53,876 bases of DNA. It comes from an uncultured Clostridia bacterium. Lineage in GTDB: Bacteria > Bacillota > Clostridia > Oscillospirales > Ruminococcaceae. The DNA lies in the NCBI GenBank assembly GCA_948473085.1, contig CAOKWH010000014.1, forward strand, positions 1 through 53,876, read 5' to 3'. Shown one piece after another: positions 34,605-41,661 of the stretch (positions within the stretch are counted from its first letter, which is position 1; every line of letters starts with the position of its first letter). The position numbers and the translations under genes are program-made. Under the pieces are notes generated by a model. The model was not told where the DNA came from, did no database searches, and worked only from the letters and a program-made list of their open reading frames with translations.

Positions 34605-35027
34605 TTATGCCCTTTTCTTCATCCATCTGTAAATGACGGCGGATGTCAGCCACATGAGCAGAAACAGCGGTCCCAGGCAAAAAAACCAGAGCAGCCATGT
34701 AGCAGCCGTTCCCTCCCAGCCGGTCAGCTTTTGCAGCGCCTTAGCCATAAAAGAGGTATAACTTATGGTGGGTGCAACATCCAGCGTAAAATAGAGCAGA
34801 GCAGGATAGATAGGCCGGTTCCCCATGCCCCGTTTACAAAAGAGGGCACAATACAGGGGATAACAAACCGGAAAGCTAAGCAGGCCAATCAATGTATAGA
34901 CCTTTCCTATCTCGGTGGCAAAAATCACTTCTATCACTATCGGATCACAGAAAATCCACAGGATTCCTGGAACCGCCGGGAAGAAAGCGATTAGCATATC
35001 CAATATACTTTCGTTTTTCTGTTTCAT
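34605..35027 (-). CDS. Array membrane protein B (family I)
   Basis: A 140-residue protein with four membrane helices. The N-terminus MKQKNESILDMLI is identical to A, the centre (about residues 18-115) diverges, and the C-terminus LLMWLTSAVIYRWMKKRA is shared with C, E and H. The family signature reads CYPLYCALFCKRGMGNRPIY then PALLYF. It is a single-gene unit between a copy of the array promoter and a copy of the array terminator. Unrecognised family. The tail with four basic residues is probably cytoplasmic. Confidence 0.72.
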   Translation of the reverse strand: MKQKNESILDMLIAFFPAVPGILWIFCDPIVIEVIFATEIGKVYTLIGLLSFPVCYPLYCALFCKRGMGNRPIYPALLYFTLDVAPTISYTSFMAKALQKLTGWEGTAATWLLWFFCLGPLFLLMWLTSAVIYRWMKKRA

Positions 35028-35049
35028 CCCATCCCCCCTTTATAGCTTT

Positions 35050-35078
35050 ACTATACCAAAGAACCGCCCACAAATCTA
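35050..35078 (-). promoter_or_regulatory. Array promoter of gene B
   Basis: Same TAGATT-N17-TATAGT arrangement as before gene A, within the second 227-bp repeat. Confidence 0.6.
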
Positions 35079-35136
35079 TGGCCTATTTCAATAAAAAACA
35101 GCCGCTTTATTTGGCAGTTAAAAAGAAGTGTGCAAA

Positions 35137-35165
35137 AAATCCCGCCTACTCAGCGGGATTTTTTT
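35137..35165 (-). terminator. Array terminator after gene C
   Basis: AAATCCCGC (35137-35145) and GCGGGATTT (35153-35161) with flanking T and A runs, directly after the stop codon of gene C. Confidence 0.9.
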
Positions 35166-35167
35166 GC

Positions 35168-35578
35168 TTATGCCCTTTTCTTCATCCATCTGTAAATGAC
35201 GGCGGATGTCAGCCACATGGGTAATAGGACAATCCCACCAGAAACAAACCAGAGCACAACCTCCATATACTCTGTTTGTATGCTCAAACTTTCCCCCAGC
35301 ACCCCTTGAAGCCTGCCAGCCCACATAAGCGTGGGTAAAATCTCCATAGAAAAATAGAGAATAGCAGGGTCGATTGCCCGGGTAACCAATCCATATTGGA
35401 ATAGTAGCACACAATAAATAGGGAAACAAACAGGATAAGCCCAATAGAGTAAATTAAAGAATAGCTCATAGTTCTGCACCAAATTAATAAAGGTAATAAT
35501 CAATAAACCAGGAAAAATGGGGTAAAACAGAATAGCCGCTTCCAGGCCTGTCATATCCCTATGCTCTGTCTGTTTCAT
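35168..35578 (-). CDS. Array membrane protein C (family I), near-duplicate of H
   Basis: A 136-residue, four-helix membrane protein that differs from protein H (38099-38509) at one residue visible to me (Glu versus Gly at position 5). Signature CFPIYCVLLFQYG ... DPAILYF; C-terminus shared with B, E and H. Its start lies inside the end of gene D: the ATG at 35578 overlaps the last 20 bases of D in another frame, with AGGAGGGAG just upstream, so C is probably translationally coupled to D. Unrecognised family. Confidence 0.75.
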   Translation of the reverse strand: MKQTEHRDMTGLEAAILFYPIFPGLLIITFINLVQNYELFFNLLYWAYPVCFPIYCVLLFQYGLVTRAIDPAILYFSMEILPTLMWAGRLQGVLGESLSIQTEYMEVVLWFVSGGIVLLPMWLTSAVIYRWMKKRA

Positions 35579-36026
35579 TTACTCCCTCCTGTTCCTTTGA
35601 CCGCTTCCGACGCACCAGCCAGAAGATACCTGTTGCCACCCAGATATGCAGACAAATACCAAAGCTAATCCCTACACCCAGACCTAATAGCGGCGAGAGT
35701 TCCAACGGCACACCTCCAGAGAGTAACCGATAACACCCATCTAATATATAGGCCCCCAATAGAAAGGAGCCAAATGGATTGGAAATTCCTTCCACTAAGC
35801 CACAGTGCTTAGCGTTGCTTTGAGGTATCCACCAGGCCTGTATAAAACAATAGACCAGAAAAGAACAAGCCCAATAGAAATCGGCTTGAATAGCCTCATC
35901 CACATGACCTGGAACAATAGAATAGTAAACTAAATCATATGCAAATTTTAAATTTAAGGCTAATAGTAACAAAGAAAATAGTTGTGCCCCCTTCTCTGCT
36001 GTGATGGTATCTTTTATTCTTTTCAT
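35559..36026 (-). CDS. Array membrane protein D (family II)
   Basis: A 155-residue protein with four predicted helices. It is paralogous to G: the C-terminal 38 residues (LHIWVATGIFWLVRRKRSKE ... NETDRA) are almost identical, and WIPQSNAKHCGL (about residues 63-75) matches WIPESKAKWCGL in G, while the rest diverges. Its stop overlaps the start of C by 20 bases. The last residues VNETDRA and the MKQTEHRD of C are encoded by the same DNA in two frames. AAGGGGTGG precedes the start. Unrecognised family. Confidence 0.72.
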   Translation of the reverse strand: MKRIKDTITAEKGAQLFSLLLLALNLKFAYDLVYYSIVPGHVDEAIQADFYWACSFLVYCFIQAWWIPQSNAKHCGLVEGISNPFGSFLLGAYILDGCYRLLSGGVPLELSPLLGLGVGISFGICLHIWVATGIFWLVRRKRSKEQEGVNETDRA

Positions 36027-36052
36027 CCCACCACCCCTTTATTTGTACCTCT

Positions 36053-36081
36053 ACTATACCAAAGCCCCTTTTATAAATCTA
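36053..36081 (-). promoter_or_regulatory. Array promoter of the D-C unit
   Basis: TAGATT (36076-36081), 17 bases, TATAGT (36053-36058) on the minus strand. Confidence 0.6.
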
Positions 36082-36139
36082 TTGTATATTCACACAAAAA
36101 ACAACCGCTTTATTTGGCAGTTAAAAAGAAGTGTACAAA

Positions 36140-36168
36140 AAATCCCGCCTATTCAGCGGGATTTTTTT
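36140..36168 (-). terminator. Array terminator after gene E
   Basis: AAATCCCGC/GCGGGATTT with the loop changed to CTATTCA, followed by T runs. Confidence 0.9.
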
Positions 36169-36170
36169 GC

Positions 36171-36959
36171 TTATGCCCTTTTCTTCATCCATCTGTAAAT
36201 GACGGCGGATGTCAGCCACATCAGAAGAAACAGCATACCTGCCAATAACAACAAACCCAACATCATGCCAAAATCCTTAGGCAGCGGCCAAGGCTTTGAG
36301 AGTTCCAGCCACAGGGCATTCAGCAGAAAGAGAAGGGGGAGAAGATTCAGCGCAAAGTAGAACAGTGCCGGGCGAATACTGGCTTCTCCCAGGCCCCATC
36401 TGCAAAACAGAGCCACATATACCGGAAAGCCAACCAATATTAAACCGCCAAAAAAGAGGATATTATCCGGGGCAAGTCCTGTGGCCGGCCAAAGGATACC
36501 TGTAAAAGCCGGAAAAAAGATGATAAATATCTGTTGTAAATTGAACTTTTGGGAACGGCCCCCGCTTCCCTGCGCCTTTTGGCAGAGGCTCCAGGCCAGC
36601 AGCCAGAGAAGGAAAAGGCCAAGCGGCAGAACCTGAAAAATGGTTATGCTGGCAACACCGCCAAAAGGTAAGGTCAATACAGCCAGCACCTCGGCCCCCA
36701 GCAGAAAAACCAACGGCAGGGCTGGCAAGCCATAGCCAAGCATTGCTACAAGGGCAAATATTGGCGGTGAAAACGGCCTGCGCTTCAGCAGCATTTTACA
36801 CCAAAGCGGATAGGCCAGGCCAAAGTCGGCCAATACAACAATGTGTGCTATCAATCCCGGAACTTGCTGTAACAGTATCATCTGCAAAAAATACATACTG
36901 CTAAGCAGGTGGATGAATGGCAGGATTGTTAGCACACAAAAGAAAAGGATTTTCTTCAT
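36171..36959 (-). CDS. Array membrane protein E: fused double family I protein
   Basis: 262 residues, about twice the size of its neighbours, with about eight helices. The second half (about residues 142-262) is a normal family I domain, with GFPVYVALFCRWGLG ... RPALFYF and the shared tail LLMWLTSAVIYRWMKKRA. The first half shows a degenerate copy of the same layout (LAYPLWCKMLLKRRPFSPPI, then GYGLPALPL). I read it as a tandem in-frame fusion of two family I units joined by a basic linker (SLCQKAQGSGGRSQKF). AAAGGAGGGG precedes the ATG. Confidence 0.72.
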   Translation of the reverse strand: MKKILFFCVLTILPFIHLLSSMYFLQMILLQQVPGLIAHIVVLADFGLAYPLWCKMLLKRRPFSPPIFALVAMLGYGLPALPLVFLLGAEVLAVLTLPFGGVASITIFQVLPLGLFLLWLLAWSLCQKAQGSGGRSQKFNLQQIFIIFFPAFTGILWPATGLAPDNILFFGGLILVGFPVYVALFCRWGLGEASIRPALFYFALNLLPLLFLLNALWLELSKPWPLPKDFGMMLGLLLLAGMLFLLMWLTSAVIYRWMKKRA

Positions 36960-36981
36960 TCCGCCCCTCCTTTATAGCTTT

Positions 36982-37010
36982 ACTATATCAAATTTCCGGG
37001 TAAATTTCCA
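36982..37010 (-). promoter_or_regulatory. Array promoter of gene E
   Basis: TATAGT (36982-36987) with TGGAAA (37005-37010) 17 bases upstream on the minus strand; the -10 region is the same as in the other units, the -35 differs. Confidence 0.5.
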
Positions 37011-37042
37011 TGTTAGATGGACATAAAACTACTGGAACACAA

Positions 37043-37070
37043 AAATCCCGCCTACTCAGCGGGATTTTTT
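37043..37070 (-). terminator. Array terminator after gene F
   Basis: AAATCCCGC (37043-37051) and GCGGGATTT (37059-37067), with T and A runs. Confidence 0.9.
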
Positions 37071-37072
37071 GC

Positions 37073-37507
37073 TTATGCCCTTTTCTTCATCCATCTAAAA
37101 ATACACTCAGCAACCAGCCACATGGCTGCAAACAGTATCCCGGCACCAATGGGAACAAGTATCCAAAAGGCACCCTCCCCTTCCCAGCTAATCAGCCTTT
37201 GCACCTGTTCTGTCAGGAAAGAGGAAATAAGCCCGGTGGGGTACATATCCATGCCAAAATAGGTTACAGCCGGTCCAAAACTGGTGTTTGCCAGCTGCCG
37301 CTTATAAAGCAACATGCAGTACAGCGGAAAACAGAGCGGAAAACTGAGCAGAAGGATGGTGTTATATAGTACTCGCTGTTCCGGTATAAACACAATGGCC
37401 ATAACCATCTCTTCGGACAGAATAGCCCACAAAAAGCCAGGAATACAGGGGAAAAAGAGGATGAATAAATCCAGGCCTGTCATATCCCTATGCTCTGTCT
37501 GTTTCAT
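37073..37507 (-). CDS. Array membrane protein F (family I)
   Basis: A 144-residue four-helix protein. Its N-terminus MKQTEHRDMTGL is the same as that of C, its signature is CFPLYCMLLYKRQ ... GPAVTYF, and its C-terminus (ILFAAMWLVAECIFRWMKKRA) is a hybrid of the A-type helix and the common KKRA tail. The start overlaps the end of G by 20 bases exactly as C overlaps D, so F is coupled to G. The mosaic of N- and C-termini points to recombination among array members. Confidence 0.73.
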   Translation of the reverse strand: MKQTEHRDMTGLDLFILFFPCIPGFLWAILSEEMVMAIVFIPEQRVLYNTILLLSFPLCFPLYCMLLYKRQLANTSFGPAVTYFGMDMYPTGLISSFLTEQVQRLISWEGEGAFWILVPIGAGILFAAMWLVAECIFRWMKKRA

Positions 37508-37958
37508 TTACTCCCTCCTGTTCCTTTGACCACTTCCGGCGCACCAGCCAGAAGATGCCTGTTGCCACCCAGATATGCAGCAGTAAGCCAATAATGAATG
37601 ACAATACAAGAGCCAGAAGCCAGTACTGGTTGAATAAAAATTCTTCTATACCCAGTAGTATTTGAACTCCTATTAAAACACCACCGCCTAATAAAGCTGA
37701 ACCATGATAGTTTGCCATGCCAAATGTTAAGCCGCACCACTTTGCCTTACTTTCCGGTATCCACCGGACCCGCATATAGCAAAAGAGGATAAAAAGAAAG
37801 GCACAGAAAAAAGCCGCACATATTGACCCAAAAACATGATTTAAAATAACGGAATGATAGATTAACTGATACCCTGCACAGTAGCCGGCTATCAATAGTA
37901 GGAAAGAAAGGCCTTCCACTCTATCCCTTGTCAGAAAAGGACACCTTTCCTGTTTCAT
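37488..37958 (-). CDS. Array membrane protein G (family II)
   Basis: A 156-residue protein with about four helices, paralogous to D (shared WIP-S-AK-CGL motif and C-terminal LHIWVATGIFWLVRRKWSKE ... NETDRA). The central region is divergent. It is the first gene of the G-F unit with its own array promoter and an AAGGGGTG ribosome site. Unrecognised family. Confidence 0.72.
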   Translation of the reverse strand: MKQERCPFLTRDRVEGLSFLLLIAGYCAGYQLIYHSVILNHVFGSICAAFFCAFLFILFCYMRVRWIPESKAKWCGLTFGMANYHGSALLGGGVLIGVQILLGIEEFLFNQYWLLALVLSFIIGLLLHIWVATGIFWLVRRKWSKEQEGVNETDRA

Positions 37959-37981
37959 CCCATCACCCCTTACATACCTCT

Positions 37982-38010
37982 ACTATACCAAAGCCCCTTT
38001 TATAAATCTA
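37982..38010 (-). promoter_or_regulatory. Array promoter of the G-F unit
   Basis: TAGATT (38005-38010), 17 bases, TATAGT (37982-37987) on the minus strand. Confidence 0.6.
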
Positions 38011-38068
38011 TTGTATATTCACACAAAAAACAGCCATTTTATTTGGCAACTAAAAAGAAGTGTGCAAA

Positions 38069-38096
38069 AAATCCCGCCTACTCAGCGGGATTTTTT
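38069..38096 (-). terminator. Array terminator after gene H
   Basis: AAATCCCGC (38069-38077) and GCGGGATTT (38085-38093), with T6. Confidence 0.9.
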
Positions 38097-38098
38097 GC

Positions 38099-38509
38099 TT
38101 ATGCCCTTTTCTTCATCCATCTGTAAATGACGGCAGATGTCAGCCACATGGGTAATAGGACAATCCCACCGGAAACAAACCAGAGCACAACCTCCATATA
38201 CTCTGTTTGTATGCTCAAACTTTCCCCCAGCACCCCTTGAAGCCTGCCAGCCCACATAAGCGTGGGTAAAATCTCCATAGAAAAATAGAGAATAGCAGGG
38301 TCGATTGCCCGGGTAACCAATCCATATTGGAATAGTAGCACACAATAAATAGGGAAACAAACAGGATAAGCCCAATAGAGTAAATTAAAGAATAGCTCAT
38401 AGTTCTGCACCAAATTAATAAAGGTAATAATCAATAAACCAGGAAAAATGGGGTAAAACAGAATAGCCGCTTCCAAGCCTGTCATATCCCTATGCCCTGT
38501 CTGTTTCAT
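38099..38509 (-). CDS. Array membrane protein H (family I), near-duplicate of C
   Basis: A 136-residue four-helix protein almost identical to C. It follows the secreted protein gene by 22 bases and shares its transcript. The bases over its start still read, in the other frame, VNETDRA-stop, the end of a family II gene. The gene appears to have lost a family II partner that was replaced by the secreted-protein gene. Its ribosome site is TGGAGGCG. Confidence 0.75.
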   Translation of the reverse strand: MKQTGHRDMTGLEAAILFYPIFPGLLIITFINLVQNYELFFNLLYWAYPVCFPIYCVLLFQYGLVTRAIDPAILYFSMEILPTLMWAGRLQGVLGESLSIQTEYMEVVLWFVSGGIVLLPMWLTSAVIYRWMKKRA

Positions 38510-38531
38510 TTACGCCTCCATTTGTGATAAT

Positions 38532-40169
38532 CTAAGCAGCAGACATACCATAATGCATCGTACGGGGTGTAAATTCACCAGCAGCACGCTCATTATCATA
38601 CTGTGCACCTGATACAGTATCAATATATGCTCCGCGAACGAGTTGGCCATTATATTCATAGCAGTATTCAACAAATCCATCACAACGGGTGCTTTTTACA
38701 TTTTCTGGATCAATCTGCATATCTGAGCTAACACCTGAAAACTTTATAAGAACATCAAAACAATAACCAACAGATTCAGCATCCAGGTCACGACAGGTCT
38801 GCAGTATCTTATTTCTTACTGCAGTTGTTAGATTGGGTGTTTTACGGGCCCCTTTAAATGTATTATTTCCATCCAAAAAAGCACTAAACGAAGCATTCAC
38901 AGTAGCCACTTTTCCGGTTCCAGGGTGATGGGCCACTTTGGTAATTGCAGACGAACTTTTCCCTGTGGAGGTATAGACAATTCCCGCATGCCAATCTATT
39001 TTCATACCAATTATTGGAATAGTAACGCCATCCCGGAAAATGGCATAACCATCCCAGTTACTGGTGGATGCTGCAAAAGTTTCCACTTCCGAATTGGCTA
39101 TTTCTACTATAGCCAGCAGTTCTTCCAATATCTCCTGCTCCTCAGGTGTGGTGCTCCGCTGCATCAATTTGGCCTCCAATGCAGGAATAAATTCCTCCAC
39201 CGGGGCGGCTTCTACAATCTTTTGCAGGCTCTCAATACCGGCCTCCTCGGTATAGGCCAGTACGCCGTCCATATTGTAGTCCACCAGCTTGTACAGGCCG
39301 CTCAGGTCGTCAAAGCTGTCCAGTTCAAAAATCAACTCCACAGCCTCCGGCTCCCGCAGTTCACTCAGTGCCAGTAGGCAGCCGGTGGTCAGGTCGGCAT
39401 CCTGAACCGCCATCATCTCCCGGTTCAGGCCAATAATGGTATCAATATATTCCTGTTCCCCGTCAATGGAGCGGATATAGGCCTTGTTGGCCATGGTGAC
39501 AATGCGGCTCTCGTACTTCTCATACTGTTCCAGCACATCCAGCGAAAGCTCCCGGGCAGTGGCTGGCTCCACAAAGCCAATATCCTTGAGCATCAGCATC
39601 CGGTTTTCCATACTGTCTGCCTCATGATAGAGGGTTTCATACACAGCCACCGGGTCGGCGATACGGTCGGCATCCAGATTGTGCGCGGCATAGATGCGCA
39701 GTTCCTCGCCAGCCGTATTGTCCAATGCCAGCCGGGACAGCACCTCATTGTAGGCAGTGCTGAAAAAGTTATCCTGGCTGTTGGCAAGGTCGATGACATA
39801 GATTTTAAAGGTGTCGCTAAAGGCATCCTCCTGCAAAATAGCTGTGGCAACATCGGCATCCAGGCCATCCCTCAGGTCCTCGCCAATATAGGGCAAAAAG
39901 CCGATGAGCAGCTCCATATCGGCGGCGCCATTGTCCACATACTCGGCAATCTGGGCCAGGGTTAGCAGCTTATCCTCAAACGGCGCCTGGGCCAGGGCAT
40001 CCAAAGCCGACTGGGCGGCCTCCTCCCCATCTGCCTCTAACAGCGGGTTCAGCATACTCAGGGTAGCAATTTCCTCCGGTTCCGGCAGGGGGCTTTCGGC
40101 CGCCCAGGCTGGGGAGAGGGTGCTGCCGGCAATAGCCAAGGCCAGCAGCAGGCTTAAAAAGCGTTTCAT
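38532..40169 (-). CDS. Secreted protein with helical-repeat N-terminus and permuted NlpC/P60-like C-terminal domain
   Basis: 545 residues. The signal peptide MKRFLSLLLALAIAGSTLSP-AWAA is cut near residue 24. Residues about 30-360 form an acidic, Leu/Ala-rich region resembling HEAT-type helical repeats. The C-terminal domain (about 375-545) has DWHAGIVYTSTGKSS, then about 80 residues later TRCDGFVEYCYEYNG: a His before a Cys, the order of circularly permuted papain-fold (NlpC/P60, YiiX, LRAT-type) hydrolases. Catalytic function (peptidase, amidase or acyl-transferase) is inferred from these motifs only. AAGGGGG six bases upstream sets the start. It heads the unit that contains H and may be the partner or target of the membrane-protein array. 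Confidence 0.7.
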   Translation of the reverse strand: MKRFLSLLLALAIAGSTLSPAWAAESPLPEPEEIATLSMLNPLLEADGEEAAQSALDALAQAPFEDKLLTLAQIAEYVDNGAADMELLIGFLPYIGEDLRDGLDADVATAILQEDAFSDTFKIYVIDLANSQDNFFSTAYNEVLSRLALDNTAGEELRIYAAHNLDADRIADPVAVYETLYHEADSMENRMLMLKDIGFVEPATARELSLDVLEQYEKYESRIVTMANKAYIRSIDGEQEYIDTIIGLNREMMAVQDADLTTGCLLALSELREPEAVELIFELDSFDDLSGLYKLVDYNMDGVLAYTEEAGIESLQKIVEAAPVEEFIPALEAKLMQRSTTPEEQEILEELLAIVEIANSEVETFAASTSNWDGYAIFRDGVTIPIIGMKIDWHAGIVYTSTGKSSSAITKVAHHPGTGKVATVNASFSAFLDGNNTFKGARKTPNLTTAVRNKILQTCRDLDAESVGYCFDVLIKFSGVSSDMQIDPENVKSTRCDGFVEYCYEYNGQLVRGAYIDTVSGAQYDNERAAGEFTPRTMHYGMSAA

Positions 40170-40213
40170 ACAATTCCCCCTTTTGAACATTCTGGAAATA
40201 TTTCCTTATATTC

Positions 40214-40242
40214 AGTATAACAGGAAAAGTTTTAGACATCTA
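40214..40242 (-). promoter_or_regulatory. Promoter of secreted protein-H unit
   Basis: TAGATG (40237-40242), 17 bases, TATACT (40214-40219) on the minus strand: the same unusual -35 as the array promoters. The gap 40243-40477 holds no gene. Confidence 0.55.
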
Positions 40243-40477
40243 CTGTGTTTTTGTACAAAAATTTAGCAAAAATTTTTCTACTTTACAGCCCTAAATTATC
40301 TGCCTGTCCTCCCAACCGCCATCCCCGTCCCTTCAGGGCGGTTTGCAGCGGCTTCTCCCTCTCGACCAGCACTTGTAGTGTCCCGGCTGTACCCAAATAG
40401 GCTCACCTACCCGAAAACAGGCTGTTCTTTTAGCTCCTTCTTTTCCTTTTAGAGCCCACCCCCGGATAGGCCGAAAA

Positions 40478-40786
40478 TCAAAGCCCAATTTGGGAAAAAA
40501 CCGCCTCTATCTGCTCCCAGTCGGCCAGATATTCCTGTAGGCGCTCCCGCCCCTGGCCGGTCAGCCGGTAATATTTACGCTGCGGCCCGTGGGAAACCGG
40601 GCTGTCATACCGCTCGGTCAGGCCATCGGTGTTCATCCTGCGCAGGATGGTGTAGAGGGTGCTCTCCTCGGTATCGGGGAAAAAGGCCTGTATCTGCTTA
40701 ATCAGGTCATACCCATACCGGTCCTGCTGCCGGAGCAGCTGTAGAATACAGATATTTAAAATGCCCCGCTTGAGCTGTCCATCCAT
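40478..40786 (-). CDS. PadR-family transcriptional regulator
   Basis: A 102-residue winged-helix regulator. MDGQLKRGILNICILQLLRQQDRYGYDLIKQIQAFF, then STLYTILRRMNTDGLTERYDS and RKYYRLTGQGRERLQEYLADW are the PadR signature. It lacks the C-terminal extension of long PadR proteins, so belongs to the short (PadR-s2/LmrR-like) group. It follows the HAAS-domain gene by six bases, and both are controlled by the promoter at 41633 with its perfect palindrome. PadR repressors usually autoregulate such pairs and respond to small hydrophobic compounds or envelope stress. Confidence 0.92.
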   Translation of the reverse strand: MDGQLKRGILNICILQLLRQQDRYGYDLIKQIQAFFPDTEESTLYTILRRMNTDGLTERYDSPVSHGPQRKYYRLTGQGRERLQEYLADWEQIEAVFSQIGL

Positions 40787-40792
40787 GCGCCC

Positions 40793-41590
40793 CTACCCCT
40801 TTCTGCCCCGGAACAGCAGCACCAGGCAGGGCAGCAGCGCCGCCAGATAGAGGCAGGCACTGCCGTATGCCAGCATTTCCACAAGCTGCCGGATACTGCC
40901 ATACAGCAGGTGCAGCTGGTTGTGGGTGTAGGCCAGCACTGCCATCCCCCCAAACAGATGCAGGCTGAGCAGGAACGCCCCCGCCGCCGGCAGCCGTGAA
41001 AGAATAAACACCTGCATACAAACAAGCCCCAGCAGCAGGGTATCCAGCACCAGCACACACCAAACCCCGCTTTGGGGATGGGTGAGCCGGGGCAGCAACA
41101 ACTGGGCCAGAATAGTCCCGGCCGAAAGCCCGGCCGCCAGCAGATGCCCCCTAAAAAACAGGGTGCCGCCAGCCCGCCCCGGAACCATCTGCCCCGGAAG
41201 CAGAGCCGACCCCATAATAAAATAGAGCAGCACCAGCCAAAGGAGCGGATAAAAACAGCTGCTGCCGGACTGGTTGCAGATCCGCAGCGCCGCCCCACCC
41301 AGGCCCAGGCCCACAAAAAACAGCCCCAGTGCCCGCAGGGCGGCCTGTTTTAGCAAAATGCCGGGCTGGAAAAAGCCCCGGCCGGCCTCCTGCCGCAGGT
41401 GTTCCGCCACCACCCGGGGGGTGTGCAGGGCGGCGCAGATAGCCTCCTGGCTCTTGCCGGCCAGCTGCTCATTCTCAAACCATTCTGTATAGTCGCCAAT
41501 AATGTCCGCCTGCTCCTCCTCGCCAAAGGAAAAGGCCAGCCAGAACCGGAGGCGCCGCAGAAAACGCTCCTTTGGGCTGTGATTGCTCAT
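40793..41590 (-). CDS. HAAS/DUF1700-type membrane protein
   Basis: About 265 residues. The N-terminus (about 10-75: RFWLAFSFGEEEQADIIGDYTEWFENEQLAGKSQEAICAALHTPR) is a HAAS domain, and about six membrane helices follow. Such proteins are almost always encoded beside a PadR regulator, as here, and are thought to be sensors or partners in a regulatory pair. The GGAGG lies nine bases before the ATG at 41590, so I chose it over the ATG at 41596, which is only three bases away. Confidence 0.82.
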   Translation of the reverse strand: MSNHSPKERFLRRLRFWLAFSFGEEEQADIIGDYTEWFENEQLAGKSQEAICAALHTPRVVAEHLRQEAGRGFFQPGILLKQAALRALGLFFVGLGLGGAALRICNQSGSSCFYPLLWLVLLYFIMGSALLPGQMVPGRAGGTLFFRGHLLAAGLSAGTILAQLLLPRLTHPQSGVWCVLVLDTLLLGLVCMQVFILSRLPAAGAFLLSLHLFGGMAVLAYTHNQLHLLYGSIRQLVEMLAYGSACLYLAALLPCLVLLFRGRKG

Positions 41591-41605
41591 TCTCATCTTC
41601 CTCCC

Positions 41606-41630
41606 AACTACTGTTTATCAAACAGTAGTT
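41606..41630. promoter_or_regulatory. Probable PadR operator (perfect palindrome)
   Basis: AACTACTGTTT and AAACAGTAGTT flank ATC, a perfect 25-bp dyad between the -10 and the start codon of the HAAS-padR operon. A binding site at this place would block transcription initiation. Confidence 0.85.
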
Positions 41631-41632
41631 TT

Positions 41633-41661
41633 AGTATAAAGCCCGTGGGCCAAATTGTCAA
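41633..41661 (-). promoter_or_regulatory. Promoter of HAAS-padR operon
   Basis: On the minus strand a perfect TTGACA (41656-41661), 17 bases and TATACT (41633-41638), with the palindrome directly downstream. Confidence 0.85.

Larger units (their letters stand above)
34430..34656. repeat. 227-bp direct repeat, copy 1
   Basis: Apparently identical, base for base, to 34993-35219 (offset 563). It covers the first codons of gene A, its ribosome site and promoter, the intergenic spacer, the terminator of gene B and the last codons of gene B. Comparison was by eye. Confidence 0.85.
34993..35219. repeat. 227-bp direct repeat, copy 2
   Basis: Second copy of the cassette at 34430-34656: start of gene B, promoter, spacer, terminator and end of gene C. 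Confidence 0.85.
35105..35583. repeat. Gene-C block of a near-identical duplication (partner 38036-38514)
   Basis: About 480 bases (terminator plus the whole of gene C) match the gene-H block with only a handful of differences, including one T fewer in the terminator of H. This indicates a recent duplication or gene conversion. Confidence 0.85.
38036..38514. repeat. Gene-H block of a near-identical duplication (partner 35105-35583)
   Basis: See the gene-C block. The duplicated stretch includes the end-of-family-II footprint upstream of the H start, although no family II gene is present there now. Confidence 0.85.

Noticed and set aside
34430-38514. CRISPR-like array suggested by regularly repeated intergenic blocks
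   Set aside because: The repeats are promoter-terminator cassettes between coding genes, about 140-230 bases long with long gene-sized spacing, so not a CRISPR array.
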